Shown in pieces: positions 50,203 through 59,714 of a DNA stretch of 64,000 nt (position 1 is its first letter; every line of letters starts with the position of its first letter). The position numbers and the translations under genes were made by a program. This DNA is from Chondrus crispus (Eukaryota; Rhodophyta; Florideophyceae; Gigartinales; Gigartinaceae): contig NW_005178734.1 of the NCBI RefSeq assembly GCF_000350225.1, positions 1-64,000 of the forward strand, written 5' to 3'. The notes under the pieces were generated by a model. It was not told the DNA's origin, made no database searches, and saw only the letters and a program-made list of their open reading frames with translations.

Positions 50203-51649
50203 CTAATGGGCGAAAGACTTCCCGTAGTCTAGGAACAACTCCTCGCCAGTGCTGATTTCCTGCATGGTCTCAATGATGACAAGCCTGTTCGAGCGAAGCT
50301 TATGTTTGCTTGGAGAAGCCCCCGATTCCACAAATCGGACATTTGCTGTACGGGAGTGCTTGGCATGACGCTCTTCTACATCCCTGTCATCCGTAAAATA
50401 CCGCGGATCGTTGATGTAGCCTGCGACGCAAAATCGGTGCCGGGACGATGAATATGGGATGTTCCTTATCTTCGGCGTCAACTCCATTACTGCGCAGTTG
50501 GACGGCCTTTTCAGCGAATCGCTTTTTTCGAACCCCTAGATTACCACTCCCGTAAACCTTGGTGGTTGCATTTTGACCACTCAAGCTCTTGTATACCACT
50601 GTCCCGTAGTAGGTGAGAATATCTTCTCCCTTTTTGAAAGAACGCATAGCAAAAACGCCCCTCCCAGCAGAAGTATGCCTTATCGTGGACTCGCAAATAA
50701 CGAAACCTTTCGCGGCATCCTCCAGGCTCATGAGAACCTCTGCGTCCGCTGTACCAAGAAATGCTCTGTAATTGCTCGGCCATAAGTCCGGAGGAGTATT
50801 CTTGTACTTGAGTGCCAGGTCCACATTACCTTTCATGCACGATAGATAACGGTGAACATGTATAGGGAGCCTCTGATAAATCGGTAGGCCGGGAGGTGCG
50901 TCCCAAAATGTTGCATGCTGTGCGGCTTCCCTAGCTTCCAAGTTGGGGTGAGCCAAGAATTCAATAGCAAAGTCAATCTCCTCGACAGAAGCAGTGATAT
51001 CCGATACTCGCGAGGTGAGCTGTTTCGCAAAGGTTTGAAGGACTCTTACAACCGCGAGCTCGACGCATCTCTCATCGAAATCGCAACAAACAAACTTTCA
51101 ATGCATCGGTAGAGTGAGGCACGCCTTCGCTGTTGCGAAAGTCCCTCCGTACGGGTCGAACACAATATCACCAGGTTGGGAGAACCTTGAAACCATCTCC
51201 ATCATCAGTCTTATGCTCTTCTGCTCGGGTCGAAGGAACATTCGGACATTCTCATCCACTGAAATGTGATCACTCCCTCCCTTTGACATAGAGCTATTCC
51301 CAGCTTCTGGGAACATTACACGCTCATCACCCTCAATGCGAGGTATCCCGTCAACGCAATTTGTCCATGCCGCGTGTCGAGATGGAACATACCCATGAGG
51401 TATGTAATTGATTTGCTCGAATTCATCCTTAAACTCCAAGCCTCGTTTCCAGAAATGAATCGCCGTCTGCACAATTGACATGTGGCTGCATCCCTTCCGG
51501 TGGCGTTTCTGGAAGTAGTGACCCGGTGCCCGTACGAAGTTGAGGGGGATTCTTTCAACATTGAATACCTTGTCGTAGACTTGTCTCAAAGGCTGTGAGG
51601 CATCATCTTCATCAATACCGTTCTTGAGGTGCTTATGATTCTTAAGCAT
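50203..51649 (-). pseudogene. DNA methyltransferase (beta-class N4/N6) fused to a SET domain, truncated by element B
   Basis: On the minus strand the coding sequence emerges from the edge of element B at 51649. The first 180 codons end with the C-terminal motifs of a beta-class amino-methyltransferase: motif X-like RPEQKSIRLMMEMVSRFSQP and SAM-binding motif I, GDIVFDPYGGTFATAKACL, then FVCCDFDERCVELA. A linker of about 100 residues leads to a SET domain: HTSAGRGVFAMRSFKKGEDI, LTYYGTVVY, AGYINDPRY, TANVRFVES, and RLVIIETMQEISTGEELFLD with YGKSF at the end. Breaks: TGA at 51098-51100 (where CGA would continue the family pattern) and a one-base frame change near 50400-50430. The catalytic DPPY part of the methyltransferase would lie beyond B, outside the window. 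SET domains methylate lysines, beta-class MTases DNA amino groups. Confidence 0.78.
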
Positions 51650-52348
51650 TGTAGCATAACCCCCCCTGGGGCTTTAAATTAGATTAGATCAAGAACTAGA
51701 TCAGCTACTGTAGAGAGTCGAGCTCTACAGTACAACCGCGCGTGTCCACGTGTACACCACGGGGACAAGGGACACGCGCATACACGTGCACACGTGTACA
51801 GCGCGCGAACGAAGCGCGCACGCACCACGAGTAATACGTGTACTGTCAGCCTCGACATAGCTGACAGTATTACAGTGCAGGCCGACCTGCACTACAGTAG
51901 CCCACTACAGTACCTCTGTACTGTAGTGTTATGATAGATTGTTTTGTATATTAAATATGGAGCGGACCGACGGCGGCGGAAGGGGACAAGCACGGGCTTG
52001 TCCTCAACCGACCGCCAAGGTCAGTCCACCCAGCTTATTCTAAACGTCGCCTTCGCTCTTCGCGCGCGTTTAGTCGGAGCCGAGCCGGAGTGGACGCGCA
52101 GCACGCGAGCGAGCACGGAACCGCCTCCGCCCGTCAGCACTGGTACGTCACCCAGTGCTGCTCCGGGGCGTCGAGGCGTCGATCCGCTCGTGCGTGCGCG
52201 CGTCCCTGCTCGCTCCCGCTCTACCACCGCTACCCGGGCCCGAGCCCGGTTCCGTAACTGGTTGGCCCGCTTCACCCCTTCTCCGATCCGGGGTCTACAG
52301 GTCGAACTGCGCATACACCTCCAGTCGTCTGGGGGTGTTTATGCTACA
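51650..52348 (+). repeat. 5' LTR of element B
   Basis: 699 bases starting TGTAGCATAA and ending TTATGCTACA, a perfect 10-base inverted terminal pair. It is rich in TACTGTAG/CTACAGTA palindromes (51710-51725, 51890-51930) and GC-rich hairpins of CACGTGTACA type. Matches the split solo LTR at 15036-21434. The primer-binding site TGGTCTCCCGACCTAGAA starts at 52350. Confidence 0.88.
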
Positions 52349-52424
52349 GTGGTCTCCCGACCTAGAAGACCCCGAGATCTTTTCGAGAAGACTTTCTTTT
52401 TCCTCCGCGTCCCTACGCGTTGAG

Positions 52425-54815
52425 ATGAGTCAAGAATACGCCACCTCGATCCGGTCCGAACCGGCGGATCCGAGGGCGGCCGCTATGCACGCACCATCAC
52501 CGCCGTTCGGCGACGGCGACGCCGGTCTCCGAGACCGCGAACCGTCGCCCGAGTCCCCCGAAGGACAAGCGGCTGCGATGTTCGATCGCATAGCTGACTA
52601 CATCGAGGAAGTCCGTACTTCACTCCGTATAGACGTGACGGACGCCGTCTACTCGCGATGTATGGACGAGCTCCGCTCCCTACGTGAAGGGAGGTTCGAT
52701 CGAGTCAGCCAGTCCTTGGAGAATCTCCGAGCACTAGTCGACGAGTTACACTCGCGACTGGTGCTCGTCGAAGACTCACGCCTCGCACAGCCCGTACTGC
52801 ACGGGCAAGGTCGCCCCACGAGGCCGACCTCGACGAGACGTCCCGACGATCGATCGTCCCCGTCAGCAGAACAGTTGGGTGCGTTCGCGCACCTCTCCGC
52901 CGAGCTCAACGCTACGCGACAGCGTGCTCGTGACATGGAACGGACTATGGCCGCAAGGCTGCCCGGTGCCCCCACGAGAGGGCCCGGTGGTGTCGTACCT
53001 CCGAGCGCCGTCGCTCCAGAAGGTTGGCGTCCGACGGGTGCCGACGCCAGTCGGACTGCAGGAGGAAACCGTCCTCCAATGGGCGCGAATCTCGCGTCCG
53101 AGACACAAGCATTGCCGCCTATCCCCGGAAGTAGGCGGCAAATGGACCGCGTATCGTACGCGGACGAACAGGACCGTGGAGGAGCCGCCCGCAGATCCGG
53201 AGAACCAATGTTCTCCGTCGATCCCCGCTGGGGCGGCTACCCGCCGGCGAGTTACGCCGAGCACCCAGGTCCGGTAGACGTCCGTACGCTACCGGTTACC
53301 TCCTTCGGCACGCTAGGTCCCGCCGAGCCCGGGCTCGAGCCGGTGCATACGATGATCCAGGAGTTCAACGCCGTCGCTGAATATCGTATGTACCGCTTGG
53401 ACAACACCTCGAGGCTCGTCACCTCGGGTGACGCGGGACGTATCGCGAAGTACGTCCAACGCTGTCGTGGGATCCGTCCCACGATGCGTAGCTTCGACGG
53501 TACGGACCCGATCGAGCTGCTGCCGTTCTTGAAGGATATTCGGATAACCTTCATCTCGCAACACCTGACCGAAGGTGTTGCGGTGAGAGTCCTCGCGCAC
53601 TTCTTAGAGCGCGACGCGGAGCGCCTGTATACGAGTTATACGATGCGTGGCCTCCGCGCCGGCCAACTACACGACGACGTGAGTTGGCCGGGGCTCGTGA
53701 ACCAGTTCCTGAAACGCTACCTAACCGATGACGTGTTAGGTGAAGCGTACGACGCTGTCGCGACGGCGCGACAGCAATCTCATGAAGCGGAGAGCACGTT
53801 TGCGGACCGGCTCGAAACTGCCGCGTTCCGGTGCACGGCAGTGTTCTCTGAACAGTCCCTCGCGCACTACTTCGTGCGGGTACTCGCTCCTGCGACCCGT
53901 GCCGCAGTTTCCGAGACAGTGCAGCGGCTGCCGAGCCGCCAGAAGACCGATCTTCCGACCATCCGCCGTATCGCAACGGCGGAAGGAACCACTTACCGCG
54001 CTCGACGCGGTTTACCTCTGCCGGATTCGAAACCGGCAGGGAGGGCTGGCAGGACTACGAAGTCCGCTGCAACAAGTTCGCCCGCCTCTACCCTCCATGT
54101 CGGGGAGGATGAGTGGCAGGCCGACCCTGTCCTCATTAGGCAAGGAGCAGGGCCAGTAGGGGGTCGACCCCCTTCACCGATGTCGACCGGAACGACGTCG
54201 AGCTACGCCACCGCGTTCGCGGCCACTCCAAGAGCACCCAGGGGTACGGACCCCAGGGTCGCTGAGCTCGACATCTCAAACCGAGATACCGGAGGTGAAG
54301 CCCCTCGCTTGCCCCTCCTCACCGATGAGGAGGCGCGTCACGCAGCGACCTTCGCCTCAACGGACGGTAGCGCGTACGTGTGCTGGCTATGTCGTACGTA
54401 CGGACACGCCATGTACGCCTGCCCGTTCCTGTCGCCGGAACAACGAATGTTCACGGCGTACAGGAACTACCGCTACCAGATGGAGACGCGCCCCGGGGCG
54501 CGCAATCTACTCCGGCAAGCGGTCGACGAGGGTCGTCCCCCGCGTCAAGGTTTCCCGAATCGGTCGGGTGGGGGCGCTCGCTTCACCCCCCGTGGAGGCG
54601 GGTATCGTCGTACCGAACTCGATCGTCGGGATCCGCCCGACTACCGCCAGGCCGACACAAGGTACCCCCGCCAAGGAGGGAGAGGGGACCGAGACCGTTC
54701 TCGGTTACCCCAACAGGTACAGAACGCGATCATGTACCTACAAGATTGGGTAGAGGGCCCGTATCCCCTACCCGCAGAGGGACAAGAAGGCGAACCGGTT
54801 CGACCCGTCCCTTAG
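52425..54815 (+). CDS. Element B gag
   Basis: About 797 codons from the ATG at 52425 (MSQEYATSIRSEPADPR), chosen because it is the first after the LTR and primer-binding site although the frame is open upstream. It has a coiled-coil N-terminal third, a gag-like domain beginning near AEYRMYRLDNTSR and TMRSFDGTDPIELLPFLK, and a C-terminal CCHC knuckle CWLCRTYGHAMYAC with an Arg/Gly-rich tail. Confidence 0.88.
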   Translation: MSQEYATSIRSEPADPRAAAMHAPSPPFGDGDAGLRDREPSPESPEGQAAAMFDRIADYIEEVRTSLRIDVTDAVYSRCMDELRSLREGRFDRVSQSLENLRALVDELHSRLVLVEDSRLAQPVLHGQGRPTRPTSTRRPDDRSSPSAEQLGAFAHLSAELNATRQRARDMERTMAARLPGAPTRGPGGVVPPSAVAPEGWRPTGADASRTAGGNRPPMGANLASETQALPPIPGSRRQMDRVSYADEQDRGGAARRSGEPMFSVDPRWGGYPPASYAEHPGPVDVRTLPVTSFGTLGPAEPGLEPVHTMIQEFNAVAEYRMYRLDNTSRLVTSGDAGRIAKYVQRCRGIRPTMRSFDGTDPIELLPFLKDIRITFISQHLTEGVAVRVLAHFLERDAERLYTSYTMRGLRAGQLHDDVSWPGLVNQFLKRYLTDDVLGEAYDAVATARQQSHEAESTFADRLETAAFRCTAVFSEQSLAHYFVRVLAPATRAAVSETVQRLPSRQKTDLPTIRRIATAEGTTYRARRGLPLPDSKPAGRAGRTTKSAATSSPASTLHVGEDEWQADPVLIRQGAGPVGGRPPSPMSTGTTSSYATAFAATPRAPRGTDPRVAELDISNRDTGGEAPRLPLLTDEEARHAATFASTDGSAYVCWLCRTYGHAMYACPFLSPEQRMFTAYRNYRYQMETRPGARNLLRQAVDEGRPPRQGFPNRSGGGARFTPRGGGYRRTELDRRDPPDYRQADTRYPRQGGRGDRDRSRLPQQVQNAIMYLQDWVEGPYPLPAEGQEGEPVRPVP

Positions 54816-55135
54816 ATCCTGCAACGTCCGGATGTCGCAGCTCAAGGTCAAGAAGTACCCGGGTACTTCGCCGAGGACGCGCGGCCGCAGTGGGGGGATC
54901 GTCCCGACCCACGCGGCCAAGGACCCGAAGGGGACCTGGCCACCGATAGCCAGGGGGGTAGCTCCGATAGCACTGGTAGTTCGAAAAAAGGGTAAAGACG
55001 GTTACGTACACGCTGTCGCGTGAGCCGTCTTTTCCCTATGAACTAGACCGGTCCCCGCGTGCTCGCCAAGGACACGGGGGGTATTGTCCGATAATACATC
55101 CCCAGCTATCGGAGTTGAGCACGGGGACTCCAGCA
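54816..55135 (+). other. Gap between B gag and pol
   Basis: About 320 bases between the gag stop and the first ATG of the pol frame. No separate gene seen; a translational or splicing link between gag and pol, as gypsy elements use, is possible. Confidence 0.4.
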
Positions 55136-58100
55136 ATGTCGACATCGCAGGAGAAACCCAACACCGAGGCCCACGTAGACCCGATGTTGGAAGAAGGCAT
55201 CACCGGGACACCCGACGTCCCAGTGACGTGCAACAAGCGAGACACGGTTCACGACGACCGACACGAGTCGGTCGACCTCCTGACCCCCGTGAGCCCAAGG
55301 TCGCCGGCGAAATGTTCGCCTCGTACGAACTCTAGCACCGGGACGGGCGTCACTGAGACGCGAACGTCCCCCGACTCGAGCCGAAGGAAACGCAAGAGGG
55401 GCCAACGCCGAAGTCGAAGGCCCCGGCGGAACGACCTCACCGATAAGGTCGCGCCCAAGGTGGTCGATGGCCTCGTATGCCTCATGACGTCGAAAATATA
55501 TAACGTCTTGGGCTCCGTGGCCACCGAAGGCAACGCGTTTAAGCCCCAAACGATCGCCGTCGACACGTGCTCGGGCTACAACTTGGTGAGGAAGGCCGAC
55601 CTCCCTCCCGACTGGGCCCGTTACGTAATACGGGACGCGCCATTACCACGCCTGGCTGGCGCGAACAGTAACCCGCTTCGACTTGCGGCGGTCGTCCGCC
55701 TCGCGGTCCGGTTGCGGAACACGACGTTCCGCATACCTTTCGTAGTGGCTGAACAACTCGTTGTTCCCGTTCTACTTGGGAGCGCGTTCATCGATGCTCA
55801 CGTACGCAGCATCGACATCGACGGACAGAAGCTCGAACTTCGTCACGGTGGCTCGGTAGCCATCGTCGATGGGAAGGGGGAACCGACTTCCCCTACCAGG
55901 CGACATGGTCGCCAAACGAGTCGTCCGGAGGTACGCGAGGAGGCCCCGCAGGCGATCCGAATCGCCCGCTGGGTTACCATCCCCGCGATGTCGCAAGCCC
56001 GTGTGCGTGTGACAACCGCGGGGAGGGGTCTCGTGTTCCTGGAGCCCAAGCCCTCACTCCAACACCGGCATGGAGTGAGGATGACGAATGGCGTCGCGGA
56101 AGTCCGGCAGAACCAGACATTCGAAGTCATCGTCGCGAACTTCTCGCGACGGGAGAGGCGGCTTCCGAAGCACACCGTCGTAGGATACGCGAAGCGCAAC
56201 CCCCTCGCGATCCTCACGCCCGAACGTCGAGTCGCTGAGGGGGTCGCGCACGCGTTGCCCCTGACCGACTTGACCGATCAAGTCGGAGAAGCAGGAGCTG
56301 GCCGATCCAGCTCCGACGAGAAGGCAACCGCTGGGAATGAAGGGGTTGACCCGGACGAACGGTCACCTATATCCCAACCGACGGCGGAGGGTACCGTACC
56401 CCCCCAGCAGAAGGATCCCGAAAATCCACCGATGGATTGGGAAAAAGAGATTGACTTGTCATACATCGACGATGACAAGCTCCGTGGCCACGTGCTCGAG
56501 ATGCTCCGTAAGCACTCGAGTCTGTGGAGCGGTGCGCTCAGAACGATCCAAGCCACAGAGCACCGCATTCCCCTCGAACCGGGAACGAAACCGATTCGTT
56601 CTATGCCCTATCGGAAGGGCCCGGCCATGCGCGAAATGGTCGCGATGGAGGTCATCAAGATGTTGAACGCAGGGGTTATCGAGCCCGCGAGCACCGAGTG
56701 GGCGTCCACGGTGGTGCTCGTACCGAAGAAAGACGGCTCTCTTCGGTTCTGTGTGGACTACCGGCGCCTCAACGCGAAGACTGCAGCGGATTCGTATCCG
56801 CTGTTGCGTATGAACGACTGCATCGACTCGTTAGGAGATGCAGCCGTCTTTACGACGTTGGACTGCAATTCCGGTTATTGGCAGATCCCGGTCGCTCCGG
56901 AGGACCGGGATAAGACTACCTTCACGACACATATGGGTACGTAGCGCCATTTGCGCATGCCGTTTGGATTTAAAGGGGCACCGGCCACCTTCCAACGTGC
57001 CCTCGACATCATACTCTCCGGAGTCCGCTGGCAAATATGCCTCGTCTATCTCGATGACGTTATCGTGTTCTCGCGTACGGACGCAGAACACGCAAGGCAT
57101 CTCGATACCGTCTTGAGCTTGTTGCGGAGTGCCGGCATCTCCCTCAAGCTCAAGAAGTGCAGCTTCTTCCGTCCGAAGGTGCACTACCTGGGGCACGTTA
57201 TATCTCCAGGTAAGTTGAGCGTGGCTGATACGGCAATCGATGCCTTCAAGACGTTCACGTTCCCGAGGACGCTGACGCAGGTGCGCTCGTTCCTCGGGGC
57301 GTGTAACGTGTATCGTCGCCTCGTCAAGGGCTTCTCGAAGATTGCCCGTCCGTTAACCGATATAACGCGCAAGGACTCGGATCACGATTTCGATAACCCA
57401 ACGGAGGTTCAGCTTCAGGCTTTCGAAAGCCTGAAGGCGGCAATGCTCTCCCCGCCGATCCTCGCGCTACCACGGTACGGCCGACCGTACCTGTTGGACA
57501 CTGACGCCAGTGCATATCAACTCGGGTGCACCCTCCTACAGGAGCGCGACGAGCCAAACGATTGGCGCCCCGTTGGGTACTGGTCGTACTCGCTAAGCGA
57601 TAGCGAACGGAACTACAGCGCTACGGAGCGTGAGTGCTTTGCCGTGGTGTGGGCCGTCCGCACACTGCGGCCGTACATAGAAGGAACCAAGTTCACCGTC
57701 CGGACGGATCACGACGCCCTCCGATGGCTCATGTCGCTCACGGAGAGCTCTGGAAGACTCACCCGGTGGCGGCTACGTCTGGCTGAATACGATTTCACCA
57801 TTCAGTACCGCCCCGGGCGCGTGCATCTGGTGCCCGATGCCCTGTCACGCCTCGTGTCGCCTCGTGTCGCCGATGACCCTCGCCTCCCCGTCGAGGTGGA
57901 TGACGACATTCCCACCTTCGACGGGGGCACGACCGTTCGAGACGTATGGAATGAGCTCGCGGACCACGCCGGTACCGCGAGCTGTGATCATCAGGCCGTC
58001 CATGTCTTCGTAACGACACGGAACCAAGCCGAAGCCCGAACAAGGCCGCGCGTACGGACGCGCGACGAACCGCGAGGCGACGACGAAGCCCCCGCTCTCC

Positions 58101-58995
58101 AAGGACCCAATTCGTTTTGGGAGGAGAACGACGATTTCGACGCCGCCGACATCCAGCGCACCGAAGACCCCGAGGCTGGCGCGCTCGACTCCCCGGTCGC
58201 CCCACCGCAGGACGACCTTCTGGTCCCTCTTACGATAGAGGAGATAGCCGAGGAGCAACGCGTGGATGACTTCTGCCAAACCGTTTTGGAACGACAGTCT
58301 GAGTCTCGAGACTCCGCGTTCTTCGAGGACCACCAAGGGGTGCTCAAACGGAGACACCCCTTCGATCCCGACACCGTACAGGTGGTGGTGCCTCGGACGC
58401 TTCGCGCCAAGCTCCTTCGCCTGTGCCACAACCCGGCCATCGCGGGGCACCCGGGCTAGAACCGTATGTACTACGCACTTCGACGCGAGTACTACTGGCC
58501 CCACCTGGCTGCAGACGTGGCAGCCACGGTGCGAGGGTGTCGGACCTGCGCGATGAACCGGGTCAAGCTGAGGAAACATCTCAATCGATTGAGATTGTTC
58601 CCAGCTACGAGGCCTCTCGAGAGCCTCGCCATCGACATCTTGGGGCCGCTCTCCAAGACGAAGACAGGAAAACGATTCCTGCTCGTGATTACGGACCGCT
58701 TCAGTAAGCTGACGCAAGTCGTTGCGCTCCGCACAATAACAGCGTACACGGTCGCAGTTGCGTTCTGCGAGTCGTGGGTGTTCAAATACGGCGTCCCTCG
58801 CACGTTGCTTTCGGACAACGGCCCTCAATTTAATGCCAAGTTCTTCCACAGCACGTGCCGTGTTCTGGGGATAACGAATTTGTACACTTCGGCGTACCAT
58901 CCCCAGACGAACGGGCAAGTCGAGCGATATAACCGAACAATCGCCTCGATGCTGAGGAACTACGTGGGTGAACACCGGAACGACTGGGATGTGTA
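55136..58995 (+). pseudogene. Element B pol, broken and interrupted by element C
   Basis: Order: protease (AVDTCSGYNLVRKADLP), reverse transcriptase (LRFCVDYRRLNAKT, MPFGFKGAPATFQRALD, VYLDDVIVFSRT), RNase H (LLDTDASAYQLGCTL, TDHDALRWLM), integrase zinc region (CRTCAMNRVK) and DDE core (AIDILGPLSKTK, LLSDNGPQFNAKF, HPQTNGQVERYNRT). It stops in the integrase where element C begins at 58996. About two breaks occur before that. Close relative of the pols of C and D. Confidence 0.88.
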
Positions 58996-59587
58996 TGTGG
59001 TACAACTCCACACCGCGACCCCCGGTGGGAGATGAGAACCCCCGAGACGGGCGGTTACTACTGTAGTAATCGTGCACGCGCCCGCTGCGAGCACAGTAGT
59101 ACCTCCACGGCGTACACGTGACACAACCGTTGGCGCCGGCCGTGGCCACGGGCACACGTGTGCGACCATCCGGTAAGTAATTAGCAATTAGTGGTTAATG
59201 GCACAAATTAGCCAATTTAGTACAGTAGCTGGTATACAGTATGTAACAGCTACTGTAGCGGGACAGGTGTCCTGGCGTCCCACTGAGGGGTTAAGACCAG
59301 GGGCACCTGCCCCGTTCCAGTAAACGGGGGCAGACTCGCCTCCCTTCCCTTTACGGCTTTTTGCTAACTCCGTCCGGTTTTACCTCTAAGTCTCAGGCTT
59401 CTAACCCGTGACCGGCCGTCCGGATCTGACACCACCGACCGGCTGCGCGTCACCGGCCACGTGAGCCTTCCCTCTTTTCGAGTCCTTCCGTACGGTTCGC
59501 GCTCGTGTGGGTTACCCAGCGTCGCGCGCTCCCTTACCTCTAACCCCCCTCGTTCCGAGTGGTCGGGACGAAGGTAGTTATACCACA
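58996..59587 (+). repeat. 5' LTR of element C
   Basis: 592 bases starting TGTGGTACAACTCC and ending AGTTATACCACA. It contains TACTACTGTAGTA and CAGCTACTGTAG palindromes and a block shared, inverted, with the solo LTR at 22169-22808. The primer-binding site candidate TGGTACTCTTGTGGAGG starts at 59591, just inside the LTR, and differs from that of B and D. Confidence 0.85.
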
Positions 59588-59714
59588 TTTTGGTACTCTT
59601 GTGGAGGGGATAACTACAGAGGTTGAGCCCGCACTGGATCGCCAGCGCGAGCAACTACCGATCGGATTGAAAGAGGTCGAAAATCACCGCGTCGATCGCC
59701 AGTGATCATCGACG

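Noticed and set aside
57845-59155. Long minus-strand ORF of 436 codons
   Set aside because: Opposite B's pol and running into C's LTR; composition mirrors the sense frame, and it has no domain. Not comparable with the antisense ORF of D, which has no sense-strand gene beneath it.
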